The notes: generated by a model not told the origin, from the letters alone. DNA of 64,000 nt from Pyrenophora tritici-repentis (GCF_003171515.1 NC_089391.1:2232001-2296000), one strand, 5' to 3'; numbered from the stretch's first letter, positions 11,647-22,621 are shown. Program-made: numbers and translations.

Positions 11647-12788
11647 TCACCCCCTCAACGGCAGAACATGCTGCACTAAACACGCCTGCCTACAAAGCGG
11701 ACACTCCGGTTTCTCCCTCGCCCAATCCCCAATACACGTCCAACAAAACACATGCCCACAAGTCGTAACACTCGGATCTTTCATCTCCTCCAAACAAAGC
11801 GTACACTTCCTATTCGCCCCTCCAATCCACCCCATGGTATCCTCGTCGTCCAGCCCGTACCGCGCCTTAGCCATGGTAGGCGTATGTGTCCACTGCTGCA
11901 GCGCCGACGCACTAGCCTGCGGCGCGCTGGCCGCCGCCTCAAACAGCAACGCATTATTCGCCGTATAAGCGTTTGGGTCGAGAGAAACTTCCGCTCCGCC
12001 GCCCACCACCGCCGACGTGCCCTGAGGAACCGCTCCGGGCGTCGAAGTAACCGTATTGTGCAAATGCAAATATGCCTGTACACCCATTTGCAACACCAAC
12101 AATACACCAAGTACCTCGTACCCAGCTCTATTATCCCCCTCAGGCACCTGTCGCGTAAACATATACCGTAGCCCCCACAGCCGTTTCGAAAGGTGATAGT
12201 AACTCCCCGAGAAGTAGAACGTCGCCAGTGAAACGGCATAAATGGGCGCTGGCGATGTAATCGTATCCAGATTCTTCAACAGATAACTCTGCAACCGCAT
12301 TCCCAATGGCCTTCTCACCGGTCCCGCCTTGCCCGCCTCTCTTGCCGCTTGTTCCTTCCGTCCCAAATCCCTCTCATACGCACCAACACCCCTCTCCAAC
12401 TTCCCCCTCACTCTCCGCCTAAACACCGGTAGTCCCCTCCCGAGCAAATATGGCACAACGATGAAACTCAATATATACCCCGCTCGTCGGCCCAATGCGG
12501 GTAATCGCCCAGTTTCTGCTTCGACCTGTACGATGTCTGTGTATTCCTCGCCCAAGGTGCGGTTGCCGAGGAGTGTGGTGAGGGCCAGATAGAGGAGGTC
12601 GCCCACGACGCGTGTTTCGGTGTTGTAGGTGTGGGCGACGCGTGCGCCGCGGGCTTTTCGTAGGAGCGTGGAGAGGTGTGTGGTTAGGAGCGAGGAGAAG
12701 TAGGCATCTTTTTGGTGGGAGCGGATTATGTCGGGGGGAGGTTGCGAACGGGTAAGTGAAGGGCGCGGGGGGCCTTTGAGGTGGCCAT
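11647..12788 (-). CDS. PEX10: Peroxin-10, RING-type peroxisomal E3 ubiquitin ligase (start-proximal frame problem)
   Basis: Peroxisomal membrane RING protein that, with PEX2 and PEX12, ubiquitinates the PEX5 receptor for recycling. The conserved body begins DIIRSHQKDAYF, includes GNRTLGEEYTDI and membrane segments, and ends with a C3HC4 RING: CTLCLEEM, CGHVFCWTC, CPLC, ten residues or so from the C-terminus. The best start is the ATG at 12788 (context CACAATGGCC, MATSK), but it is one base out of frame with the body. A one-base difference in either of two six-base C runs (12767-12772 or 12733-12738 on this strand) would join them, giving about 380 residues, normal for PEX10. The body frame itself stays open up to an ATG at 13161, but that extension looks like 5' UTR. 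Identity is firm; the start is unresolved. Confidence 0.88.
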
Positions 12789-13505
12789 TGTGGGTTGGTT
12801 TAGACTGATGGTGAGTTTGTTTGCATGTTGTAGTGATGGGCGCGATGAGGTTGTTCGGTATGCTGGTGATAGCAACCTCGGCTTGGGAGGCTTGGCGCGC
12901 TAATGGTGTGGTTGTATGGAGTGGAAGGATGCTTATCACCTGCTCTTTGAGTGATGTGATTCCAGAAAATTGTTCTTGTCTTCGATTCGTCTCCCCTGCG
13001 CGACGGTAAAGTTTGAAGTTTCTCATTGACACCCAAAAGACAGCAGTACCGATTGATGGCTCCAAACTCGACGCGTTCGCGTACGAGTCAGGGGGATATT
13101 TCTTTTCCAATTTCGCGCACCGCGTCGATATGTCTTGTTCAACCCCCTCCATTCCATTCATTCCATCGTGTATACAAATGTCCAGATACCCTAGGGTGAT
13201 AAGAAAATTTCCCGCGCGCTTGCCACCGAAGCACTGAGAGTACGACGTTCGGAGTGCTTCTTTTCATCCCATCCTCGCCGTCAGACTGCTGCAACCTGGT
13301 GCAGTGCTGAAGCAACTGTGGCCACCGAGCTGTCTGCTACACTTTAAATCGACTACATATTCAGTCGTCCTGAGGTGTCGATACTTATCTCATCCGAAAT
13401 CGCTTACTCCGCGACGGCGGTTTTGCTCTCCGTATACCGTCTTGGGGCTCACCCGAACGGCATAGCCCACAACAGCAGTGTCGCTTTCCTTGTACCATCC
13501 CGGTC
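12789..13505. other. PEX10 upstream region
   Basis: 717 bp between PEX10 and the first viroplasmin-type pseudogene. The PEX10 body frame remains open to 13161 but the translation shows nothing conserved. The rest holds no recognisable gene. Confidence 0.4.
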
Positions 13506-15002
13506 ATGGCTCCCATATACTATGCTGCTGACAAAGGCAGGAGGCCCTCTATATACACCAGCCGGGAGGCTGCAATTGAGCAGATGGGCAGCGTTCAAGA
13601 GTCCCGTGATCTTAAATCGGCAGAAATTCATATGCGCCAACATGGCCATTCTGATCCTCGGATCCGGAAAAGCGCCTTCCGGGCGGCGGAAACATTCACC
13701 CCCAGCCCTTAAAGCAGGAATTCGAGGTGTTTGCCTCTTCCCAGAGCATATTAGGGAGAAGAGCGCGAGATTCCACATTGGTCACTGCAATGTACGATGA
13801 GATTGTATACCACTATCTCCCCGAGGGACTACAGCTCAACCAATACGATGAGAAGAACGATGCTATAAGATGTCTTTACGAGCATCAGAAACTGCAGATC
13901 TATCGAGAGTTGTGTCGAATATCTGGCAAGACACCACACAGCACAATACAAGAATGTGCGCACAAGCTGAAGGACAAAGCACCCTATGTCAATCTTTGGG
14001 ATTTTATTGATGCCTGTCGCACTGGCACGCAATTGAGAACCTTTCACGATTGGAATGACTTTGTCAGCTACATAATGGAAGAACGCACAATCCCTTCGAA
14101 AGACGCCCGGAAGAATGAGTTTTTGGCGGTATTTCTACAGAATCTACGCCAGGGGCCCCGGCGCCGAAGACGAGATCAAGTCGGAGCTCCAGTCAGCGCT
14201 TCAATGGGACCTCCAGTCGGACTCCCAGCCAGACCTCCAGTCAGGGACCAGGACGGACCTTACCGAGGTGACCACTACGTACCTCAAGGCAATGACCAAT
14301 GTAGACCTCCAGCTGGAGACCAATACAGACCTCACGAAAGAAATCAACACAGAGATCAACACAGAGCAGAACCCATTCCGACCAGCACACCAGCCCTGAC
14401 CAGCTCAAAATACAACTTACCTGATAACATGAGTCTGATATCAGAACGTTCTCGCTCTAGCTCCCCTTGTCACCAAAGCGCTAAATCATCCCGGTCCTCC
14501 ACTCCAATTCCAGCTGCCTCAACGCAGCCTTCATCGGCCTCTGATATCAACTCATCCGCAGCTTTCATCAAGGAAGAAGCACCTCTGTCCCCGGAAGCCG
14601 ACTGCGCCATATATTTTGATACGTTAGAGGACGATGCCGACATTGAATACGAGCTCTCCCAAGTACCCTCTATGCCGGCTACACAGAGAGGCCCATTAGA
14701 CAACGGAAATGCTACCTTTCAGCCCTCCAAACAGCACACACAACCCCAGGTGAAAGTCAAGAAAGGTATTGGGCGGGTCAGATGATGATTATGGCAGTAC
14801 AGATGACGAAGAATTTTTGACCCAAGTGGAAGAAATCTTATCACAACAACAACCAATATCAGATAACCAAAACATGCCTATGTCATCACAGAGATGGCTG
14901 CCACCGAGTCAGGATACTTCACGATGGGAACCGCAGCCCCCCTGCAAACGGAGGCGTTCGGAATCTCCCCCTATGGGGCGTCCTGCGAAACGCGTCCGCT
15001 AG
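13506..15002 (+). pseudogene. Broken viroplasmin/RNase H1-N domain protein, copy 1
   Basis: Starts MAPIYYAADKGRR..IYTS, the opening of a viroplasmin-like fold (the domain shared by eukaryotic RNase H1 N-termini and caulimovirus P6). The fold is shortened: compared with copy 2 (15659-17332) roughly 20 residues between IYTS and REAAIEQM are missing. The frame ends at 13712, and the matching downstream sequence continues in another frame from about 13705 (QEFEVFASS...), so a small indel lies in or near a C run. The second part (to 14785) has a helical block aligned with copy 2 (YHYLPEGL, PYVNLWDFIDACRTG, TFHDWNDF), then a Pro/Arg/Gln repeat and Ser-rich region. A second frame change near 14765 leads to an acidic tail ending RRRSESPPMGRPAKRVR at 15002. 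Function unknown; it reads as a decayed gene. Confidence 0.6.
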
Positions 15003-15658
15003 ATCTTATGTTCACAGCGCGTTGAGCGCAGCCATGTACAATAATTATGAGCCATAATTCTTTATTTAGGACCGTGGTATACGCTATCATACTTTATGAT
15101 GACAACCGGTGAGCGGATGTGACCCGGGTCATGATCTAAAGGTGAGGGGTTACAATCACATACAATTCAAAGACACCACTGTACACCTCAATGTGGCAGC
15201 TCACTTACAACATACCAAAATACCACGCCAAAAGCAAAGGCTCCCCCTTGCTCAGTGTACCGGTACGTATCGTACTACAGCGATATTATGCCATCGTACT
15301 TGTGTCATCCCATAAACCCTAACCCAAATCAAGTTAGTCACGGTAAATTTCCATGTCCCCCCTCACTGAACTCGAAAACTCGGTACGCGGCGCGTTCTTA
15401 TCAACATAAGAACCCCACCTTCTTTCTCCACTTGTATCGTTAGTACCATTTTTACAAACTCGTTCCTTGGTTTTACAGCTTTTTTTTTGCGAGAAATTGG
15501 TTTATAAGAGGGGGTTGAAATGCAATTTGAAGTTGAAGTTTGAAAATTTATTCACGAGGGTATTGCGTATGTGCCGGAAGTACTTAAGACGCGTCGGTTT
15601 GTAAACGTGGTGTGGTGCTAACATCGGTTGATTGGTTGACGAGGGCCTCTTACTCACG
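15003..15658. other. Intergenic between the two viroplasmin-type copies
   Basis: 656 bp, A/T-richer than its surroundings with T and A runs (about 15430-15560). No gene seen. It probably includes the 3' end of copy 1 and the old promoter of copy 2. Confidence 0.4.
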
Positions 15659-17332
15659 ATGGGCAAGGAATACTTCGCCATCCGCGACCTAGACTGGAGA
15701 TTTGGAGTTCACAAAGGAGGTTGGGATCTTGCTCAGCCACTTTGCCAGTGAAAGGGCGACAGAAATGCCGACCATAGAGGCTTCTTTACACGCGCTGAGG
15801 CTGAGGCGTGGATCAAACAGGCGGTAAAAGATCGGGATATTCCATTCCACGTGCTAGGCTCTCGAAACACAACTGCGACTACGCAACCGGACCCTTCCGT
15901 TGAGAGATACCTTCCTCGAGACGGCGAAAGACTAGACGAGAACCAAGGCCAAAAGAGCCTAGCGAATTACTATGCTGTGGCAAGAGGGTGGACCATTGGC
16001 ATATACGATAGCTGGGAAGTCTTGGGGGGTGCACACGAACAGACTCACAAGTTGAGCGGGGTGAGGCACCGGAGATTTAATGACCGAGAAGCCGCAATTC
16101 GATATATGGAAGCGCAGGGAATCCGAAGGCCCAATATTCGCATATTCCGTGCGGCTTTCAAGCAGCTGGAAAACTTCAAGCCAAACGCGACTGCCTCATT
16201 CCTCGCTGAATTGGACCGTTATATGAATTCCCAGGGCCTCTCGAAGGAGAACCAAGGCAAACCAAAAGTCGATGCCATCCGCACTTCACTTATTCAGCAC
16301 CTGCTCCCTGAGGGCGTTCCAGTCGATCAAGAAGATGAAGAGGAGGGAATAATATTGAGCGATGCTCAGACTCTTCGACTGTACCGGAAGATGTGTCATA
16401 AAACGCACAGGGTCAAAGGTGAGACGATTGATGGTCTCCGGGCACTCAAGGCAAGCCCATACATAAACATCGTCGATTTTGTTGATTTTCGTCGTACCGG
16501 TAGAGCACTAACAACCTTTACGAACTGAAACGACTTCTGTGTATACACCACGGGTCCTGGCAAGACCATATGGTTGGAATACGCGAAGATCAATGACACC
16601 TTAGCACCGCTCTTGCAAGACTTGGTGAACGGACCAAATTCAGTCGATCTGCTAGCTACGAGGCAGGGACTTCTGCGAGATCTCAATCGCAGATTATCTG
16701 CCCGTGGAATTGATCTTCAGCAGAAATTCAACGTCACCCTCGGTACCGAGCGGTCAAATCCTCGAGCCTTGCAGTCTATGTAACCCGTTACTTCCGACAG
16801 ACGCCAGGATGCGTCTACCACTGGACGCAATGCCGAAGCAACAAGCTCAAAGACCAAGTCCAGTGTGAACCCCATACCAAACCCGGAATCGTCTCTGCAG
16901 ACCTCACGCTCATTAAACGGCGCATCAAGCTCGACCCAACCCAACCCAACAGCTTCTCATACAGGTCCCTCAAGCAACCGTGCGACCAAGGACGCAGCAC
17001 GTGGGAGGGACCAAGAACTGGAACCCAAGCAGGAGCCCGCGCCATCCACCAACAAGCGACCTCATCCGACTTCGACAAATCAGGACACGGCACGCAGAAG
17101 GGATCAAGAGGTGCAGATCAAGCAGGAGCCTGAAGCTTCTACCAGCAGACGCACTCATCCAGGCACGACAAGCACATCTGCAAACCAGGACTCAACTCGT
17201 GGAAGGAAACAAGAGGTGCAGGTCGAGCAGGGGCCGACTGCATCTACTAACAAACGCGCCCGTACTACAACAGAAGAGCCCCCAGAAGCGAAGAGGAAGA
17301 GGAGGACTGAACTTGAGCTGTTGGCGCTATGA
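15659..17332 (+). pseudogene. Viroplasmin/RNase H1-N domain protein, copy 2, with three in-frame stops
   Basis: One reading frame of 558 codons, open from an ATG at 15659 to TGA/TAA-type termination at 17332 except for stops at 15749 (TGA), 16526 (TGA) and 16781-16783 (TAA). It holds two viroplasmin-type domains: MGKEYFAIRDLDWRFGVHKG..FFTRAEAEAW, and NYYAVARGWTIGIYDSWEV..FNDREAAIRYMEAQG. A helical block (about 16210-16520) matches copy 1, and the C-terminus has Lys/Gln/Glu-rich repeats of the type RGRDQE-KQEP-STNKR three times. The second stop sits exactly where copy 1 reads Trp (TFHDW/NDF), so TGG to TGA is the likely change. No frameshift is needed anywhere, which argues that decay is recent or that stops are suppressed. 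Molecular role unknown. Confidence 0.6.
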
Positions 17333-17796
17333 TGGTATATCTCAGAGGGAAAGAAAGTGATCAAGAACGTTTTTCTTTTGTATACTGGGCTGGTTTCGTA
17401 TCACAATATTACTAGGGATATTATGTGTTGTATATACGCTCGTGTGCTGATGAACGGCTGCGATGCTGCTTTATCTTTCTTTCTTTCTTTTGTATGTTTT
17501 TGATAGGATAGCACAACATATGGGTAGCACAGTCTTCATGGAATTTCCTGCTTACTTGTTGATATGTGATTGTATGTGTGATGGCGATGGTTAGCGGAAA
17601 GCTGTTGACCACACCAGAAGAAAATTTACAACGGTTTCAATGCGTCTTGTGTGAATGGAACGCCAGCGATCAAACATACTACCCACCTCGACATATATGT
17701 CCATATATCAGACCATCGTCTCTATCCCAGCGAATCGGAGAAATAAAACGTCCTTGGAAAGGGAAAGGTGGGTTAAATACCAGTGACAATGCAAGT
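17333..17796. other. Intergenic
   Basis: Short TTTC repeat near 17472-17490. Small open frames on both strands have no recognisable content. Confidence 0.35.
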
Positions 17797-19070
17797 CATT
17801 GGTAAAAGTAGAAGTAAAATGAAAGAGGAAAGCAAGGCGAGCAAGTTGGTGAGGTGATAAAGTGGTAGAAGGGGAAAGGTTATCGTGTGAGTTAGAAATA
17901 AGAGGAGATGTAAGGAAAAAGAAGTGAAGCGGAAAGTTTCGGAGTAAATGGTAGAAGGGTGTAGTCATTGTGTTATATATCTGTTCACCCAGCTATCCGA
18001 CCCCATATCCTATCCTCCATGTCCTGCCTTGTGATATTCTGCCTTCTGGGGTATGTAGTGTGTCTTGTGTGTCGTATGTGGTGGATAGTGAGCGGATGTG
18101 ACTGGTATACAGTGAAAATACAAGAAGGTGTATCGTATGAATCGAAATGTACATGATGGCAGGGAGTAGGGGTGACGGAAGGGTAAAGGGCATGTGCGTT
18201 AGGGGATCGTGTCTGTATGCATGATGGTGAAAATAGGGGAAGGTGGTGGGGAGAGAAGGTGCGAAGGGCGTCAGAGACATGTGATTCATCGGGTATGTTA
18301 AATTCAGACGAGTGTGGGAAGGGTAGGGAGGATGTACAGATTTAAAGTTGGTGGGACAGGACGAGGGTGTACAAGGAAAGCGTATCGAGAATACAGGAGG
18401 GGTATGAGTATGCGAAGGGTAGAGGAGCAAATGGGCAGGTACAAGAAGTGGAGTATGATGTCGAAGATTATGGCGGTGATGGCGGAATGGCGGTGGATGG
18501 CCTGGCTGTCTGGGATATCGTGAAAGGGTGAGTTGTGGAGAGCGTTCGTGTCTTGCGAGGAACGAACATAGTGATCGTGAATGGCGTGAAGATGAAAGAG
18601 ATAGGGAAATAGGACGTGATATTGTGATATGGTGGAGGTGTCGTAAAGGTATGCTTGGAGGAGGAGTGTGTCGGTGGGTGAGGAGCGGGAAGTGGTTGTA
18701 TCTTTTGGAGTGCTGGGAAGCTGAGAGGCATATCGAGTCGGTGGGTGTGATGAGGGCGGATGATGGTATGGTAGAAGTGTGGAAGTGTCGAGTATATTGG
18801 GCTGTAGATGGCTTGGGAGAGTGTACCGAAAGATGTGGATCGTGAAGGGTTGGTGTTTTGTGAGATGCCGAGATGCTGAGGTGAATGGCGAGTCGATGGG
18901 TGTGATGGAAAGGGGATGTTGGAAAGGATGTTGGGTAGTGGTGGTGTGAAAGGGTCGAGGTGTTGTGGAGGAGTGTGTTGGTAGATTAAGAGTAGTCGCA
19001 TGTCGTTCATGAAGGTGGTGTAGGAGGTAAGTGTAGAAGTGGTATGTTATAAAGTTGGTGATCGAATAGT
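17797..19070. other. C-depleted, purine/G-rich strand-asymmetric tract
   Basis: For about 1.27 kb the + strand is nearly free of C while G is abundant. In 18661-18720, for example, I count 30 G and 4 C. As a result the - strand shows overlapping open frames in more than one frame (18304-19128 and 18468-19010) rich in His, Thr, Pro, Ser and Leu. Because two frames are open over the same DNA and neither resembles a family, I treat them as a by-product of composition. No clean tandem period is visible. The tract lies downstream, in the sense direction, of the WSC fragment. Confidence 0.5.
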
Positions 19071-19202
19071 TGTGTGCCGGTTGTCCATGTGTCATCGCAG
19101 TATCGTCACCGTCTATTTTCTTGTCCAAATACCCAGAACATGATCCGACTCTTGCTTGTTTTCATGGACTGGGCCGAAGCGCAGCCAAGCAACAATACTC
19201 AC

Positions 19203-19667
19203 TCAATACTTAGCCTTGTATTCAAGACAAAGAGATCTTCTTGTTTTCAGAGCACAGTTTTTGAGCATAGAGTAACCAGAGAGTGGACTTACTGCGACAT
19301 ATTGCCAGACGGACATGCGGTTGGCACCACCACCGGCTTGGCTGGAGTTACCGGCCGCAGAGACGTTACATTGGGCTTCATCGACCTGAACCCTCAGGAT
19401 GAAGAAGGCAGCACCGCAGCGGCAGTTGATATCATAATCGATACCGAAGTAGAGGTATGGGGCACCTGGTGCAGTTGTGCTGCAGTAAGTTCGGCAAGTC
19501 TGCTGTGTGACGGGCGTAGAGGCTGAGTCCCTGAAGATGGCGCCGGTGCTTGGGTCGAAGAGGCGGTTACCGGTTCCGTTTGCGTTGGCCTCGCCTTGGT
19601 TGCAGCTGAGGTAGGAGTTGGGAGGGAACGCGGTGATTAAAGCGGTTGTGGCGGGCGGCGTAGTGTC
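19203..19667 (-). CDS. WSC-domain protein fragment
   Basis: The frame 19667-19203 encodes a WSC (carbohydrate-binding, Cys-rich) domain: FPPNSYLSC, TCRTYC, YFGIDYDINCRCG, AQCN, and GNSS..NRMSVW. WSC domains sit in secreted or cell-surface fungal proteins. The exon probably begins after an AAAAG acceptor at 19668; the preceding exon is uncertain, since a candidate signal-like peptide (MRQSNLLPLAAML, around 19700) is in another frame. A donor-like GTAAGT follows at about 19290. Two of the usual eight Cys are replaced: VSAAGN has Ala and QAGGG has Gly where most members have Cys. With no clear 5' or 3' exons it may be a truncated gene. Confidence 0.5.
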   Translation of the reverse strand, partial: DTTPPATTALITAFPPNSYLSCNQGEANANGTGNRLFDPSTGAIFRDSASTPVTQQTCRTYCSTTAPGAPYLYFGIDYDINCRCGAAFFILRVQVDEAQCNVSAAGNSSQAGGGANRMSVWQYVAVSPLSGYSMLKNCALKTRRSLCLEYKAKY

Positions 19668-19902
19668 CTTTTGATTCAGTCAGCATTGCTGCCAGAGGCA
19701 GTAGGTTAGACTGTCTCATATGCTCAAAAGTGTGCTCTGTGCTTTACAAACATGAAGAAAGAACATATGAAAGCTGCTGGTTAGTAGTCTGCCATCTGCC
19801 GACATGGACAGTGGCGAGAAAGTTTGAAAAGGTCTTGACTGTCAGTGTACAACGAGAGACTGAGAGCAAGCGATGATGGGTAAGAGATGGACCGCTATGC
19901 CG

Positions 19903-19909
19903 TTATATA
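19903..19909 (-). promoter_or_regulatory. TATA-like box upstream of WSC fragment
   Basis: TATATAA on the - strand about 240 bp before the WSC exon, followed by a C/T-rich leader. Position fits a promoter for the WSC transcript if an upstream exon exists. Confidence 0.35.
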
Positions 19910-20452
19910 CTCTGGAGTGCTCAATCAATGTAGAGTGGAATGTGTTGATCAATGCCTTTGGATTCCAGGGCTGTGAGGGCGTCCAGATGGATGGGTCCGT
20001 GCGGCAAAGGAATGGAGCCCAACAGAATGCTCTCCATCGACATTAGAACCATACTAGGGCAGTCCCACACATTGAAAATGTTTCCCGAATAGGTCGGAAG
20101 GTATGCAGGGTTATTGGCAGAAGGGATGCTTGGCACGAGTGCGCATACCATGTTGCACCAGAACTTCCATAATCCTCTCGATTACGTACGAAATGCATCT
20201 CAAATATGTACCTAGATACCTACTCGCCACTTGCGTTTCGGCCTCCTGAATCTGGGCAACCTCATCTTCTTCAGTTAGGTCTGCACCTCTTTCTTGCCAC
20301 ATGGGGATCAATTTGCCTCGCCCGCGGCTATCCGATCGACTTAGTAACGATTGCTGATGCAAAAAGGGCAACCATTCATTCTTGATAAAGATAATCTCTA
20401 CTTTTATGCTCCTGCGTAATAGATATTTGTAGAATATACGGTTGGTCGACAA
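19910..20452. other. Intergenic, 3' of the MFS gene
   Basis: No convincing coding sequence. Frames seen on the - strand are short and unconserved in appearance. Confidence 0.35.
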
Positions 20453-21901
20453 CTATACCTTTGCTCTCCAGTTCCAGCCCACAAGTGCTACACGGGTCGC
20501 TATGAGGAGGCATCCGCCAACGAAGAAGGACATGCCCGCCCAAATATTCGCATACGTATAGCTGCCATGATGAATCTGAATGAGCGCTCCTGCCAATGGT
20601 GGACCCGTGAAGCTTGAAATGCTCACCACAGTGAACGCCATGCCCATTCTCACACCCGCTTTTTTCAAATCCCTTTCTCGACTCATACTTCCAATGACAG
20701 CCGGCCATAGCGCTTGTATCACCGCGCTGCCACTTCCGTATACGACAGCGAACACGTATAGCGTACCTATAGACTTGATGCCGATCCATGCAAACATCAT
20801 GATTCCGCATATGAAGGCAAACGGAATCAACACATTGAGACCTCCTATTTTATCGGCGTAGTAGGTAGGCAACAATCGGAAAATAAATCCCATGCATACC
20901 TGTACCAGGAGTAGATTGATGCTTTGTTGATAAGTAGCACCGAGGACATTACGGGCATAGCTTCCGATGTAGAAAAATGCAAAGTACAAGCCCCAAAAGC
21001 TGAAGAAGGCACCGGCACAGTAGAGCGTATATGGCAATTCGGCAAAGCTTGCCCAATCAACCAATGGGCCGGCCTTTCTCGGTGGAAGCCGGGTTCGATA
21101 CAGGGCGATTGTGACAGTGTTGAGTAGTAGCATAATAAAGCCAATAATACGAATGGTCCAGGGGAATCCTAGACTGGGCAGACATTGCTGCACAATAACA
21201 GGGAGAATGACACCGCCGGTGCACGATCCGAGCGCTGTGAAGCCGAGAGCAAAGGCGCGGCGCTTCACGAAGTACGTCGATACCAAGGCCATGGAAGGAC
21301 AAAATTGCAGACCATTGGCAAGGCCAAGACATACACCCTGCGAGAGAAAGAGCTGCCACACGCTTTTGCACTCGGCCAATGTGAAGATGCCTACCAGCTG
21401 GAAACATGCACCGGTGATATAGACAGGACGAAAGAGGCCAGCATCGGTAGCACACCCTGTAAAGGTACCCAGGAAGAAGAGAAGGAAGACCTGGATGGAT
21501 CCAATCCACGAAATCGTCGAGGGTGCTATGCCAAGGGTATTCTCGTAGTACGTCTGATACACGCCAAATGATGTGAAAAAGCCGAACGTGGTAAAAATAG
21601 TCAAATGCGTGCAGAGGACTTGGATCCAGGCTGTGAGACCGCCGTCGGGTGCTGGACCGGGATCATAGGATGCAGCAGAGCTGCGCGACAAGATTCTTGC
21701 GAGAGCAGGCCCAGGAGGTTTTTCATTCCGTTGTTCCGCTGTTTCGCTTGCGTAGTGAGGGCCGTAGGTTGCCTCTACAATTTCATCGTCGCGCGTACTA
21801 GGCCATTGTTGCAGGTCGCGCTCCACTCGAGCGTCAGCGACGGCGTGAGTTCTCAGCTCTTTGCCCTCTTCTACTGGTCGATCGACGGATCGGGCCGTCA
21901 T
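20453..21901 (-). CDS. MFS monocarboxylate-type transporter
   Basis: Plasma-membrane carrier of the major facilitator superfamily, monocarboxylate porter branch (fungal Mch-like). Single exon, 482 residues. A hydrophilic N-terminus of about 85 residues leads to the branch signature PDGGLTAWIQVL at the first helix. About 12 hydrophobic helices follow, with FTTFGFFTSFGVYQTYY in the first pair, GLANGLQFCPS in helix 4, and the loop RLPPRKAGPLVDWASFAELPY between the two halves. The C-terminal half ends GPPLAGALIQ..IWAGMSFFVGGCLL. Yeast Mch proteins are not shown to carry monocarboxylates, and a riboflavin carrier (Mch5) belongs to the group, so the substrate is open. No cluster partners are adjacent. 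Confidence 0.88.
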   Translation of the reverse strand: MTARSVDRPVEEGKELRTHAVADARVERDLQQWPSTRDDEIVEATYGPHYASETAEQRNEKPPGPALARILSRSSAASYDPGPAPDGGLTAWIQVLCTHLTIFTTFGFFTSFGVYQTYYENTLGIAPSTISWIGSIQVFLLFFLGTFTGCATDAGLFRPVYITGACFQLVGIFTLAECKSVWQLFLSQGVCLGLANGLQFCPSMALVSTYFVKRRAFALGFTALGSCTGGVILPVIVQQCLPSLGFPWTIRIIGFIMLLLNTVTIALYRTRLPPRKAGPLVDWASFAELPYTLYCAGAFFSFWGLYFAFFYIGSYARNVLGATYQQSINLLLVQVCMGFIFRLLPTYYADKIGGLNVLIPFAFICGIMMFAWIGIKSIGTLYVFAVVYGSGSAVIQALWPAVIGSMSRERDLKKAGVRMGMAFTVVSISSFTGPPLAGALIQIHHGSYTYANIWAGMSFFVGGCLLIATRVALVGWNWRAKV

Positions 21902-22621
21902 TCCCGTTGCTTACGTCTTTCTTGGAGTGTGGGGTAGCGCGAAAGCTTGAGTAGATGACAACTTATACAGCAAAGAGACCTGTTTTGTGACAGGAAAACT
22001 GGGTATGAGACAAGAGCGATCCAGAGAAAACTTCGTCGTGTCCATGACGCCTCCCGGAAATAATACACAAATCTATGCAAATCATTACCGCACGTAAGTA
22101 AGCGCGCTTTCTATGCAGGTTTACGGCCGGACCAATGAGATGCGAGCTCTGGCACTCTACCCCACCACGGCTCACACGTCGTGTCTTCCAGTAGTCGGCA
22201 GATAAGTGTAAGGTGGCTTGCATGGCTTGCACGGGCATGTGCTCTGAAGCTGCGGTAGAGGTGCACATATCATCGTTATCTGGTGCGAGCTTATCAGTGT
22301 GGTCAACCATGACGTCGCGTCTGCATCCACGACCACCACCATCAAACCTCCAACATAACGGGCCTTTCTTCTGCTCCAAGTTTAAATTTCAAATTCTATG
22401 ATCCCACTGAACAACAAAAGCCATATTCGCTGTTCTCTTGTCTTGCAACTCTGTTGGTTTCCAGCATCAATCCTGTGCACAATTAGATTGCTTGTATCAT
22501 CCTTTGCTTGTAGCAAACATACTGCCCATATACGCAGTGTCTATCTCATGTTCGATAAGGACCATTCATTTCACCCTGTTCCTACTCTCATCCAACAAAT
22601 TCCAGCCTGACATCATACAAC
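21902..22621. other. Divergent intergenic between MFS gene and Cys-repeat gene
   Basis: 720 bp holding both promoters. No further gene is recognised; A/T-rich segments occur near 22380-22420. Confidence 0.4.

Noticed and set aside
12789..13161. N-terminal extension of PEX10
   Set aside because: Frame is open but the text is unlike PEX10 and the protein would exceed the usual length by over 100 residues; treated as 5' UTR.
15749..16783. RIP as cause of the three stops in the viroplasmin-type pseudogene
   Set aside because: Only one stop fits the CpA to TpA preference; the other two (TGG to TGA) do not, and the frame lacks the many other stops RIP would leave.
18304..19128. 274-residue open frame on the - strand
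   Set aside because: Low-complexity His/Thr/Pro/Ser text; a second frame is open over the same DNA because the strand lacks G. Composition explains it.
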